From an uncultured Atopobiaceae bacterium (GTDB taxonomy: Bacteria; Actinomycetota; Coriobacteriia; Coriobacteriales; Atopobiaceae): 64,000 nucleotides of DNA. Of this stretch, positions 18,296-26,578 are shown piece by piece. Below the pieces are notes generated by a model. The model saw nothing but the letters and a program-made list of their open reading frames with translations, searched no databases and was not told where the DNA came from. Within the stretch, counting starts at the first letter, position 1. The number at the start of each line of letters is the position of its first letter. The stretch is taken from positions 1-64,000 of the forward strand of contig CAKVON010000003.1 of the NCBI GenBank assembly GCA_934792625.1, given 5' to 3'. A program made the translations under genes and the position numbers.

Positions 18296-21280
18296 CTAGC
18301 GGTTCTTGTCGCCGGCACGCCATGCCGAGATGTACCTCGCAACGTTTGCCCGCTCGAGGTATGCCGCCTGGTCGGTGGGCATGCTCGAGACGAACTGCTT
18401 ACCGTAGCGCTTCTCGACCAGACGCGAGTCCGCCATGACGAGCACGCCCGTGTCGCTCGCCGTCCTGATGAGCCTGCCCGCGGCCTGCTTGGTCGCAATC
18501 ACGGCCTCCGGAAGCGAGTACCTCCACCAGGCGCGCCTGTCGCGCAGGGCCCTCTCGCACGAGATGGGCTCACTCGGGTTGCCAAACGGCAGACGGGGCA
18601 CCACGACGCAGCGAAGCGTGTCGCCCGCGGCGTCGAACCCCTCCCAGAAGGACTTCAGCGCGAGCAGCGAGAGGCTCTTCTCGGACAGGAACCTGTCACG
18701 GATCTGACGCGCGCCGGCGCCACGCTCCTGCATGGCGAGGTCGAGGCCCTGCTCGGCCAGGCGCGGGCGCAAGATCTCGTAGACCCGCTCCATCTCGCGG
18801 CGGTTGGTGAACAGCGTGAGCACCGAGCCGTCCATGGCAACGTGCACGTCGTAGAGAAGTTCGGCGAGGTCGTCGACGTATCCGGGGGTGCCAGGTGCCG
18901 GCAGGTCCCTCACCACGAGCACCCTCATGTTCGAGTCGTAGTCGAAGCTCGAGTCCAGTCGCACGTCGTCGTGCATCGAGGACGGGAGCCTGTCCAGGCC
19001 AACCGCATTGTCGAAGTGCGAGAAGTCCTCGCCCACGGCGATGGTCGCCGAGGTAAAGACGACGCTCATCATCTCGGGCAGCCAGCGCTCGGCAAGCTCC
19101 GCACCCACATCGACCTTCTCGGCAATCAGGGCCTCGGAGCCGGCACGGCCACCGCGGGAGAATTGGGCGGAGCACACGTAGGACTCGTCCTCGCCGGCCA
19201 CGACGAGCCTGATTCCCTCCAGCAGCCCCTTCAGCATGCGCGTCGGGTTTCCAAGGTCGGCTGCGGGATCGGGGGCCGCCTCCTTCACGGCCTCGGCGGC
19301 CTGGTCGAGAAGTCGGCACGTCTCGTCGAGCGCCCGGCAGGCGCCATCGGCCGCGGCGACGACGTCGCCCCAGGCCTCGGTCGCGCGGACGTCGGGCCCC
19401 AGCCACAGGGTCACCTTGTCGTAGCTCGACGAACGACCGGCGAGCGAGGCCAGGCCGCGGACCCTGTCAAACAGGTCCGCGGTTGCCACCTGCGCACGGG
19501 CGGACGCCACGGACGCCTTGGTGAGAAGGCCCACGACGGTGGTGGATGCCTCCCTGGTTCCCGACTGGGCCATCAAGATCTTGATCGTGCCGGAACGCGT
19601 GCCGCCAAGCTCCTCGAAGGCGGCACGAGCGTTGGCGGTAGAGGCCTCGACCGCCCACTGCTTTCGCGCCTCGGCCTCGAAGGAATGGGCCTCGTCGACG
19701 ACCCAGTGCCTGATCGGCGGCAGGATGTTGCCATCCGCCTCGACGTCTCGCAGCAAAAGGGAGTGGTTGGTCACCACGACGTCGGCACATGCCGCACGAC
19801 GGCGAGCACCGTGCAGCAGGCAGTACTTGGGGAAGAACGGGCAGCGGCGGCGCTGGCACTCGTCCGCGGTCGTGGTGAGCATGCCGCGCGGCACCGAGCG
19901 CCACCTGATGCCCAGCGCGTCCAGGTCGCCGGAGGGCGACTGGCTGGCAAACGCCAGCGTCACGGCGATGGCGGTGAGCATGTCCTGCTCTATCGCCTGC
20001 TCGCTGCGGTTGTTGTCGGGCGACTGCGCCACGGGGAGCTCGACGTTGGTCGCCCTCACGACCTTGCGCAGACAGGGGTAGTGGTCATAGCCCTTTAGCG
20101 AGAAGTACGTGAGGTCGCCCCCAAGCTGTCGCTCGAGCGCGGGAAGCTCGTGGGAGACGAGCTGGTCGGTGAGGGCGTTGGTCTTGGTCGCCACGCCCAC
20201 GGTCACGTTGTTGCGACGGGCGTACAGGGCCGACGGCAGCAGATAGGCGATCGACTTGCCGACGCCCGTTCCCGCCTCGATCGAGCGGTGCGTCGAGGTC
20301 GACTGAGCGCGACGGACCTCCTGCGCCATCTGGAGCTGCTCGGGGCGCGTCTCGTAGGCGTCATACATCCTGCCCACGATGCCTTCGGGACCGAACTCGG
20401 CGGCGATCGCGTCTGCGGGGATGCCGACAAGCTCGACGTCCTTCTCGGCAGGGTCGACGTGAGGGTGGTCGTCGGTGGCCTCCATCAGGTCACGGCGGAT
20501 CGACGGCATATCCAGTGGGACGTCGGGCATGTCCAGGGCCAGGTGGTTCAGGATCGGGCGGTACTGCCACTCGACGTCGTCATGCATCGAGGCAAGCCTG
20601 CCGAGAAGACCGGCGGGCAGCGCGGCCAGGCCGCACAGCATGATGCGCCACATGCCGCACAGCGCGTCGACGTCGTCCATCGCACGGTGCGAGACCGTGT
20701 CACACCCAAAGGCCTCCGCCATGTCGGAGAGCCTGTGGGATGACAGGCGCGACAGGGCGATGCGGGACAGCGCCAGGGTGTCGATCCAGTTGTCCGACAC
20801 GTCGACGCCACCACGGACCTTCTCGACAAAGGTCCTGTCGAAGGTTGCGTTGTGCGCGAGCACGGGGTCACCGCCCACGAACTCCGCCAGGCCGCGCACG
20901 GCCTCCTCGGGCGAGGGGGCGTCGGTCACGTCGAGGTCGGTGATGCCCGTGAGCTTTACGATCTCCGGCGGAATGGGACCACCTGGATGGACGAACGTGT
21001 GGTAGCGACCGACGACCTCACGGCCCGAGAGTCGCGCGGCCGCAATCTCGATCAGCTGGCATTTCTTGAACGAAAGGCCCGTCGTCTCGGTGTCCAGCAC
21101 GACGACATCCTGCTCGAGGAGGCCAAAGTCGCGGGAGCGGGCCTCCTCGGCAAGACCGAGATAGATTTTCCTGATGCGCTCGGGCGTGTCGCTCAGCAGC
21201 AGGTCGTCGATGGTCAGTCGCCCTTCGGCGGCCCTCTCGTCGTTATCGGGCGCCGCGGCGGCGCCGTTGGGATTGGTCAT
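18296..21280 (-). CDS. dinG: DnaQ-like exonuclease fused to DinG-type helicase
   Basis: A 994-residue fusion for DNA repair. Residues of about 58-215 are a 3'-5' exonuclease of the DnaQ/epsilon type: VVLDTETTG (Exo I), HNATFDRTF (Exo II) and SHRAMDDVDA (Exo III). The rest is a superfamily 2 XPD/DinG helicase: Walker A EAGTGVGKS, DEAH box VVDEAHSF, and a set of cysteines (YPCLRK, DECQRRRCPFFPKYC) placed as in iron-sulfur helicases. C-terminal motifs SFWEGFDAAGD and QAAGRLIRT complete the core. This arrangement is known from Firmicutes DinG, where the helicase part may work as a nuclease. Start ATG 21280. Confidence 0.9.
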   Translation of the reverse strand: MTNPNGAAAAPDNDERAAEGRLTIDDLLLSDTPERIRKIYLGLAEEARSRDFGLLEQDVVVLDTETTGLSFKKCQLIEIAAARLSGREVVGRYHTFVHPGGPIPPEIVKLTGITDLDVTDAPSPEEAVRGLAEFVGGDPVLAHNATFDRTFVEKVRGGVDVSDNWIDTLALSRIALSRLSSHRLSDMAEAFGCDTVSHRAMDDVDALCGMWRIMLCGLAALPAGLLGRLASMHDDVEWQYRPILNHLALDMPDVPLDMPSIRRDLMEATDDHPHVDPAEKDVELVGIPADAIAAEFGPEGIVGRMYDAYETRPEQLQMAQEVRRAQSTSTHRSIEAGTGVGKSIAYLLPSALYARRNNVTVGVATKTNALTDQLVSHELPALERQLGGDLTYFSLKGYDHYPCLRKVVRATNVELPVAQSPDNNRSEQAIEQDMLTAIAVTLAFASQSPSGDLDALGIRWRSVPRGMLTTTADECQRRRCPFFPKYCLLHGARRRAACADVVVTNHSLLLRDVEADGNILPPIRHWVVDEAHSFEAEARKQWAVEASTANARAAFEELGGTRSGTIKILMAQSGTREASTTVVGLLTKASVASARAQVATADLFDRVRGLASLAGRSSSYDKVTLWLGPDVRATEAWGDVVAAADGACRALDETCRLLDQAAEAVKEAAPDPAADLGNPTRMLKGLLEGIRLVVAGEDESYVCSAQFSRGGRAGSEALIAEKVDVGAELAERWLPEMMSVVFTSATIAVGEDFSHFDNAVGLDRLPSSMHDDVRLDSSFDYDSNMRVLVVRDLPAPGTPGYVDDLAELLYDVHVAMDGSVLTLFTNRREMERVYEILRPRLAEQGLDLAMQERGAGARQIRDRFLSEKSLSLLALKSFWEGFDAAGDTLRCVVVPRLPFGNPSEPISCERALRDRRAWWRYSLPEAVIATKQAAGRLIRTASDTGVLVMADSRLVEKRYGKQFVSSMPTDQAAYLERANVARYISAWRAGDKNR

Positions 21281-21299
21281 GCGCTTCCCTACCGTTCAT

Positions 21300-21315
21300 G
21301 GTTTCACGTGACACC
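21300..21315. other. Degenerate parS-like sequence
   Basis: GGTTTCACGTGACACC matches the parS consensus TGTTTCACGTGAAACA at 13 of 16 positions, including the central TTTCACGTGA. It lies in the gap between ddl and dinG, 4.4 kb from the perfect parS. ParB binding is unproven. Confidence 0.4.
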
Positions 21316-21367
21316 CTCGGAAGGGCGCCCCTCACAGTATTCCAGGTCGCGCGGACTCTATTGTTCG

Positions 21368-22324
21368 TCAGTTTGCCTCGAGCGCCAGCTCCACGAAGCG
21401 CCGACACAGCTGCGGGAACTCGATGCCGGCGTGGCGCGCCGAGTCGGGCATGAGCGATGCCGCGGTCATGCCGGGAATCGTGTTGGTCTCCAGCAGTACG
21501 GGGACACCGTCGGCGCGGACGATGAAGTCGGAGCGCGAGGCACCGGAGCAACGCAGGGTCTGGTGGGCCAGGACGGCGTACTTGCGAGCAAGCTCGGCCG
21601 CCTCCCCGGGAATGCGAGCGGGAATCACGTGGTGCAGCTCGCTGGGCTCGTACTTGACCTTGGAGTCGTAGAAGTCGGCGCCGGTGTCGATCTCGATGAT
21701 CGGCAGCGGGTCGGGGTTCTCGTTGCCGAGCACCGGGACGGTGATCTCGGTTCCCTCGACGCAGGACTCCACCAGGGCGGTGCTGTCACCCTCGAGCGCC
21801 AGGGAGATCGCGCCGAGAAGTTCGGTGCGGTCGTTGACCTTCGTCACGCCGAAGCTCGAGCCGTTGCACGCGGGCTTTACGAACATCGGGAGACCAAGAC
21901 GCTCGACCAGGCCATCGACCAGCGCGTCGTCGAGCGTCGTGCCGGCCTCGATGACCTCGCCGAGGGGAACGGGAATGCCCGCGGCGGAGCAGACGGTCTT
22001 CGCAACGTCCTTCTCGGTAGCCATGGCCGACGCGAGCACGTGCGAGAAGGTGTAGGGGATGTGCAGCAGCTCGCACAGGCCCTGGACGCAACCGTCCTCG
22101 CCCCAACGGCCGTGCATGGCGATGAAGGCGACATCGTACGCGCCCGCGGAAAGTCGCGACAGCAGGCCCTCGTCGGCGACGTCGATCAGGTCAACGTGCT
22201 CGAAACCCGCCTCGCGAAGGGCCCCCTCGCAGGCACGGGCACTCTTGAGGGCGACCTCGCGCTCGTCCGACCAGCCTCCAGTGAGAAGTGCGACCCTCTT
22301 GCTGGTAACGTCATCCTTCGACAT
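21368..22324 (-). CDS. ddl: D-alanine--D-alanine ligase
   Basis: Makes the D-Ala-D-Ala dipeptide for peptidoglycan in the cytoplasm with ATP. The 318-residue protein shows the ATP-grasp pattern: MHGRWGEDGCVQG, VKPACNGSSFGVTKV, the omega loop DSKVKYEPSELHHVIPA with the Lys-Tyr pair typical of D-Ala (not D-lactate) ligases, and ETNTIPGMTAASLMP for metal and product binding. The ATG at 22324 follows GGGGAGAGA. It stands alone between dinG and the divergent rlmN. Confidence 0.95.
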   Translation of the reverse strand: MSKDDVTSKRVALLTGGWSDEREVALKSARACEGALREAGFEHVDLIDVADEGLLSRLSAGAYDVAFIAMHGRWGEDGCVQGLCELLHIPYTFSHVLASAMATEKDVAKTVCSAAGIPVPLGEVIEAGTTLDDALVDGLVERLGLPMFVKPACNGSSFGVTKVNDRTELLGAISLALEGDSTALVESCVEGTEITVPVLGNENPDPLPIIEIDTGADFYDSKVKYEPSELHHVIPARIPGEAAELARKYAVLAHQTLRCSGASRSDFIVRADGVPVLLETNTIPGMTAASLMPDSARHAGIEFPQLCRRFVELALEAN

Positions 22325-22515
22325 GCGTCTCTCCCCAAAATCGTGGCGCTTCGTGCGCCGAATTCAGTGCTTTGAGTGCCGAGGCGCCCGCATGCGCGGA
22401 CAGCCCCATACGATTTGTTACTTTAGGGCATGAATGCCGCGTCACCGTATCTTCTCACGGAGATGCCGGCCCAGATTCCACCAACGGTTATATAGACAAG
22501 GTCGGTTGACTTCAT

Positions 22516-23571
22516 ATGGCAGACGAGAGCCGTCGCCCCTCCGCAGGGCCCACCTCCATCAGAAACCTCACTCATGACCAGATCGCTGAGCTCGTGGAGG
22601 AGCTCAGCCAGCCAAAATTCAGGACCAAGCAGATCGAGGAGTGGCTCTGGACGAAGAACGCCCAGACCTTCGACGAGATGACCAACCTGCCCGCCAAGCT
22701 TCGCTCCGAGCTTGCCGCGCGCTTCTCGACCGGTTCGGTCACCGAGATCGTCCGCCAGGAATCCGTCGACGGCAGCAGGAAGTACCTGCTGGGCTTCGAC
22801 GACGGCGTCTCCGTCGAGTGCGTCGGCATGCCCTCGGGCCCCAAGCTGTCCGTCTGTGCCTCCACCCAGGCAGGATGTGGCATGGGCTGCGCCTTCTGCG
22901 CCACCGGCAAGGCGGGTCTCACCCGCTCGCTCAAGGCGGCCGAGATCTACGAGCAGGTCCGCCACGTCGGCGATGACTTTGGCCAGCGCGTCACCAGCGT
23001 CGTCCTCATGGGCCAGGGAGAGCCTTTCGCCAACTACGATGAGACGCTGAAGGCCCTTCGCCTTCTCAACTCCCCCGACGGCGCCGGCATCGGCGCTCGT
23101 CACCTCACCGTCTCTACCTGCGGACTTGTCCCCATGATCCACAAGTTCGCCAAGGAGCCCGAGCAGTTCACGCTCGCCGTCTCCCTCCACTCCGCCGTTC
23201 AGCGCACGCGCGACAACCTGATGCCTGGCGTCAAGCGCTTCTCGCTGCTGCGCCTTTGGGATGCCATGCAGGCTTACGTCGACAGGACCGGTCGTCGCCC
23301 GACCTACGAGTACGCCCTCATCGGCGGCGTCAACGACTCCGAGGAGGAGCTGGCCGCTCTTTGCGACTTCACCCGTGGCACCCTGGCTCACGTTAACCTC
23401 ATCATGCTCAACGAGGTCGCTGGCTCGCCGTACGGTCCCTCTAGCCAGGGCAGGGCCGAGCACTTCGTTCGCACGCTCGAGTCAGTTGGTGTCGAAACCA
23501 CACTCAGGAACTCTCGCGGCTCCGATATCGCCGCCGCCTGCGGCCAGCTCAAGCAGAAGACTGGCAAGTAA
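22516..23571 (+). CDS. rlmN: Dual-specificity RNA methyltransferase RlmN (23S rRNA A2503, tRNA A37)
   Basis: A radical SAM enzyme that adds a methyl group to C2 of adenosine. The 351-residue protein carries CGMGCAFCATG, the CxxxCxxC iron-sulfur motif (cysteines near residues 120, 124, 127). Further family motifs are LMGQGEPFANYDE, LAVSLHS and the C-terminal RNSRGSDIAAACGQL, which contains the second catalytic cysteine. Length is normal. The ribosome site before ATG 22516 is weak (AAGGTCGG). TATATA at 22490-22495 may be part of the promoter. It ends in a hairpin terminator. Confidence 0.96.
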   Translation: MADESRRPSAGPTSIRNLTHDQIAELVEELSQPKFRTKQIEEWLWTKNAQTFDEMTNLPAKLRSELAARFSTGSVTEIVRQESVDGSRKYLLGFDDGVSVECVGMPSGPKLSVCASTQAGCGMGCAFCATGKAGLTRSLKAAEIYEQVRHVGDDFGQRVTSVVLMGQGEPFANYDETLKALRLLNSPDGAGIGARHLTVSTCGLVPMIHKFAKEPEQFTLAVSLHSAVQRTRDNLMPGVKRFSLLRLWDAMQAYVDRTGRRPTYEYALIGGVNDSEEELAALCDFTRGTLAHVNLIMLNEVAGSPYGPSSQGRAEHFVRTLESVGVETTLRNSRGSDIAAACGQLKQKTGK

Positions 23572-23614
23572 GACGGTTCCACAACCTCCACGCTAGCTGC
23601 GACTTTTCATATCG

Positions 23615-23652
23615 AGAAGGGCGTCGACTCAACTAATTGCCGACGCCCTTCT
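23615..23652. terminator. Hairpin between rlmN and the parB-linked small gene
   Basis: A 12-bp perfect stem AGAAGGGCGTCG / CGACGCCCTTCT with a 14-base loop, followed on the plus strand by TATTTCTC. It lies between convergent genes and mainly serves rlmN. Confidence 0.75.
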
Positions 23653-23678
23653 TATTTCTCAACTATGGAACAAGTGTT

Positions 23679-23936
23679 CTATACGTAACGGCTCTCGATT
23701 CTTTGCCACTTGTCTGCAATGGCCTTCCTATGAGCCTCCAACATTCCCTCATCCTCAAGGACTACACCCTCTACCTCGTCGATCTTCTCAATCAAGGCGA
23801 GTATGTTCTTTCTGATGGAACCAACTGAGGTACGCAATGAATTCCTTGCGTCATCATTCAAAAGAAATCGATATGAGGCAAATATTCCAAGCGCGAGAAA
23901 AGAAGTGCTTATTACACCACTCTTCACCCTACTCAT
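23679..23936 (-). CDS. Small membrane protein translationally coupled to parB
   Basis: An 85-residue protein: an N-terminal membrane helix (GVISTSFLALGIFASYRFLL) followed by about 55 residues of amphipathic, likely coiled-coil helix (SIRKNILALIEKIDEVEGVV). No family recognised. Its ATG overlaps the parB stop codon (ATGA), so it is translated from the parAB message. The same low G+C character as parA and parB supports a real, co-inherited gene. A link of the segregation machinery to the membrane is a possible role but is only inference. Confidence 0.7.
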   Translation of the reverse strand: MSRVKSGVISTSFLALGIFASYRFLLNDDARNSLRTSVGSIRKNILALIEKIDEVEGVVLEDEGMLEAHRKAIADKWQRIESRYV

Positions 23937-24802
23937 GATTCGAAGCCTTCTTTCACACCACCCTCGATGGAGCTAATGATTCTCATAAGGTCATCCTCAT
24001 CCTTGAACTCAATCTCGATTTTATTCTTGCCGCGGGTCTGCTTGACCTTCACATTGGTATCGAGCGTCATTCTCAACTGTCTTGCAACCCTCTTGTAGGA
24101 CTGCGGCATGACGGGGCGTGGCTTCTTCTCGGCCTGCATGCCGGAAAACAGCGGAGCAAGACTTTCTGTCTGACGTACAGACAATCTCTCGGCAACTACC
24201 TTCTGCGCAAGCTTGATTCGGCCCTCCTCTGAGGGGACGGCGAGGATTGCCCTGGCATGTCCTGCCGACATTTTTCCCTCACCCATCATCTCTTGAACCT
24301 CAATTGGGAGATCAAGGAGTCTCAGGGTGTTTGTGATTGCCGATCTAGACTTAGACAGAGCCTTTCCGAGTTGTTCTTGGGTAAGCCCGTTCTCATCAAT
24401 CAACTGCCTGTAACCCTGAGCTTCTTCGATGGGCGTTAAGTCAGAACGTTGCAAGTTCTCGATGAGAGCGAGTTTGAACACATCCTCATCAGAGATATCC
24501 TTAATAACAACTGGCAGCTCCTTGAGGCCAGCTTTCTTTGCAGCTTGATAGCGACGCTCACCAGCGACAATCTGATAGCTCTGACCAACTTTGCGGACAA
24601 GGAGTGGTTGCAGAATTCCGTTCTGCTTAATTGAGTCCGAAAGTTCTTCTAGCGCGTTTTCATCAAATGAATGACGAGGCTGCTTTGGGTTTGGCTTAAT
24701 CTTTGAAATGGGGAGTGAGCTCTCTGGAGCCATTGCGCCAACTTCATGGTTGGCCTCTCCCATCAAAGACTCGAGACCTCTACCAAGACCAGACTTAGCC
24801 AC
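23933..24802 (-). CDS. parB: Chromosome-partitioning protein ParB
   Basis: A DNA-binding CTPase clamp that loads at parS and spreads. The 289-residue protein has the N-terminal MAKSGLGRGLESLMGE start (ParA-activating basic segment), IKPNPKQPRHSFDE (C1/box I), IVAGERRYQAAKKAG (box II, CTP and Mg contact), LIENLQRSDLTPIEEAQGY (box III), the HTH LTQEQLGKALSKSRSAITNT, and the C-terminal dimer domain. It overlaps parA by 8 bases. Codon use is clearly more AT-rich than in most of the window. Cognate parS sites occur at 25693-25708 and 25862-25877. Confidence 0.96.
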   Translation of the reverse strand: MAKSGLGRGLESLMGEANHEVGAMAPESSLPISKIKPNPKQPRHSFDENALEELSDSIKQNGILQPLLVRKVGQSYQIVAGERRYQAAKKAGLKELPVVIKDISDEDVFKLALIENLQRSDLTPIEEAQGYRQLIDENGLTQEQLGKALSKSRSAITNTLRLLDLPIEVQEMMGEGKMSAGHARAILAVPSEEGRIKLAQKVVAERLSVRQTESLAPLFSGMQAEKKPRPVMPQSYKRVARQLRMTLDTNVKVKQTRGKNKIEIEFKDEDDLMRIISSIEGGVKEGFES

Positions 24803-25607
24803 GACGAATCACTTCCTTCGCCAGGTTCTTGTAAGCAATTGCACCCTTGTTTAGCTTTGCATACATAGTAATAGGCAGACCATGGCTCGGCGCCTCAGAC
24901 AGCTTTACGCTTCTTGGGATTACAGTTTTGAACATCGAATCACCGAAGTACTTGCTTACTTCCTCGACAACCTGATTCGATAGCGTAGTTCTGCTATCAA
25001 ACATTGTCATCAGAACTCCGTAGATGCTCAGATCACTATTCAGTCGTCCCTTTACCATTCTCATTGATTCAAGGAGTTTAGTAACGCCTTCCAGCGCATA
25101 GTATTCGCACTGAATTGGAATCAGAAGACTGTCAGCAGCAACAAGAGAATTGATTGTGAGGAGGCCGAGAGACGGAGGACAGTCGATAAAGATGAAATCA
25201 AAGTCATCACGTACTTTGTCAATTAGCGACTTCAAGATGCTCTCTCGAGCCATTGCGGACACAAGTTCAATTTCTGCACCTGCAAGTTGAATTGTTGCAG
25301 GTACAACAAACACGTTCTTCTCTACGGTCGGAACAATCAAGTCCTCGATATCATGCCCCTGCATCAATGCGTCGTAAATGTCATAGTCGAGTGACTCTTT
25401 GTCAATTCCGTATCCACTAGTTGTGTTACCTTGTGGATCAAAGTCAACAACAAGCACCTTTTGGTTCTGCTCGCCGAGCGCTGCGGAAAGATTTACCGCA
25501 GTTGTAGACTTACCGACACCACCCTTTTGGTTAATGATCGCAATTACTCGCGTGTTCTTACTTGGATGGTGGCGCTTAAATGCCTTGAATTCGTAAGCCT
25601 CTTCCAC
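24795..25607 (-). CDS. parA: Chromosome-partitioning ATPase ParA
   Basis: A deviant Walker ATPase whose nucleoid-bound gradient moves ParB-parS complexes. The 270-residue protein shows KGGVGKSTTAVNLSAALGE (deviant Walker A), VVDFDPQGNTTSG (Walker A') and FIFIDCPPSLGLLTINSL (Walker B region). A short extra N-terminus (MEEAYEFKAFKRHHPSKNTR) precedes the core. It lies upstream of parB with overlapping ends. The gap before it holds the perfect parS palindrome, so ParB may affect its own operon's transcription. Confidence 0.96.
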   Translation of the reverse strand: MEEAYEFKAFKRHHPSKNTRVIAIINQKGGVGKSTTAVNLSAALGEQNQKVLVVDFDPQGNTTSGYGIDKESLDYDIYDALMQGHDIEDLIVPTVEKNVFVVPATIQLAGAEIELVSAMARESILKSLIDKVRDDFDFIFIDCPPSLGLLTINSLVAADSLLIPIQCEYYALEGVTKLLESMRMVKGRLNSDLSIYGVLMTMFDSRTTLSNQVVEEVSKYFGDSMFKTVIPRSVKLSEAPSHGLPITMYAKLNKGAIAYKNLAKEVIRRG

Positions 25608-25684
25608 GAGTCCTCCTATTCCGCTTCATTGTCGTGGGATCTAGGTAATTTTGCCATACGCAATAGGCTTCCTACCAATCAAAT

Positions 25685-25716
25685 ACGCCGAGTGTTTCAC
25701 GTGAAACACTCGGCGT
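25685..25716. other. Perfect parS inside a 32-bp palindrome
   Basis: TGTTTCACGTGAAACA at 25693-25708 equals the parS consensus at all positions. The symmetry extends on both sides for eight more bases (ACGCCGAG ... CTCGGCGT), so the whole 32 bp is a perfect inverted repeat between rsmG and parA. The RNA could fold as a hairpin, so it may double as a terminator for rsmG. Confidence 0.93.
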
Positions 25717-25744
25717 TAGACAATTTGAACTCGTCATAGAATGC

Positions 25745-26467
25745 CTAAATCAAAGGATGATTCTTTGCCATTCCATTCTTGCGAGGCAAACGAACCTTTT
25801 CTTTTCCGTTTTTCTGGAATACAAGTATCTCTCTGTGTCCAGCATTGTCGGGAAGCTCAAATGTTTCACGTGAAACCATCGAGAGACCAACGATGGAAGC
25901 AGCTTTTAAGCCATCAGAAAGCTCTTCATCAGTGATACGCGACTTAGCAGCAAGGAACAAACCATCCGTATGTAGAAATGGGCTAGCGTACTCGACAAGC
26001 GTACAGAGAGGAGCAACAGCACGAGCCATAACAAGATCGAGAGTGTGATGGTTCTTAAGAACGAACTCCTCGGCACGAGAGTTCACACCGAGAAGACTCT
26101 TCTGGAGACCCAACTCATTGATGAACTCATTTACTGCGATGATCTTCTTGCCAACAGAGTCTAGAAGATAACCATTCGAACCAGTTGCAATAGCAAAAGG
26201 AATACCTGGCATGCCTGCACCGGTTCCGATATCAATGAACTTGCATTTGCTGGATACAGCAGCAGCAAGCAAAAGCGAATCGATAAGGTGAAGCCTAATA
26301 GCACTGATGGGATCGGTGATTCTAGTGAGATTGATTACTTTATTCTTCTCAACAACAAGGTCAATGTACTTAAGAAGAAGATAGGCCTGGTTATCCGTCA
26401 GCTCAATTCCGAATGAAGAGGCATCAGAATACAAGAGTTCCCTAAGCTCATCAGATTCAAGAAACAT
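25745..26467 (-). CDS. rsmG: 16S rRNA (guanine-N7) methyltransferase G (GidB)
   Basis: Methylates G527 of 16S rRNA with SAM. The 240-residue protein contains NLTRITDPISAIRLHLIDSL, the SAM-binding FIDIGTGAGMPGIPFAI and the VMARAVAPL motif. The frame is open to 26509, but ATG 26467 has the ribosome site CGGAGGACAT and gives MFLESDELRELL, so it is preferred. A second parS lies within the coding end at 25862-25877, read as VSRET, a common location in bacteria. It lies just upstream of parA in the same orientation; base composition is low in G+C like the par genes. Confidence 0.95.
   Translation of the reverse strand: MFLESDELRELLYSDASSFGIELTDNQAYLLLKYIDLVVEKNKVINLTRITDPISAIRLHLIDSLLLAAAVSSKCKFIDIGTGAGMPGIPFAIATGSNGYLLDSVGKKIIAVNEFINELGLQKSLLGVNSRAEEFVLKNHHTLDLVMARAVAPLCTLVEYASPFLHTDGLFLAAKSRITDEELSDGLKAASIVGLSMVSRETFELPDNAGHREILVFQKNGKEKVRLPRKNGMAKNHPLI
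25862..25877. other. Second parS site, inside rsmG
   Basis: TGTTTCACGTGAAACC matches parS at 15 of 16 positions. It is 169 bp from the perfect site. Confidence 0.88.
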
Positions 26468-26510
26468 ATGTCCTCCGACAAGAATTACCGATACGAGAAG
26501 TATTGTCATA

Positions 26511-26538
26511 AGAAAAGGGAGGGTACGAATACCCTCCC
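26511..26538 (-). terminator. Terminator between jag and rsmG
   Basis: Minus-strand stem GGGAGGGTA / TACCCTCCC with a TTCG loop followed by TTTTCT. It ends the jag transcript. rsmG must therefore have a promoter within 26468-26510; ATGACA and TAATTC with 16 bases between them are candidates, with the CGAGAAGT motif inside that spacer. Confidence 0.85.
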
Positions 26539-26578
26539 AGAATAGTTCATGTGGCCAAGAAGCCGCAACGAAAGTAAT

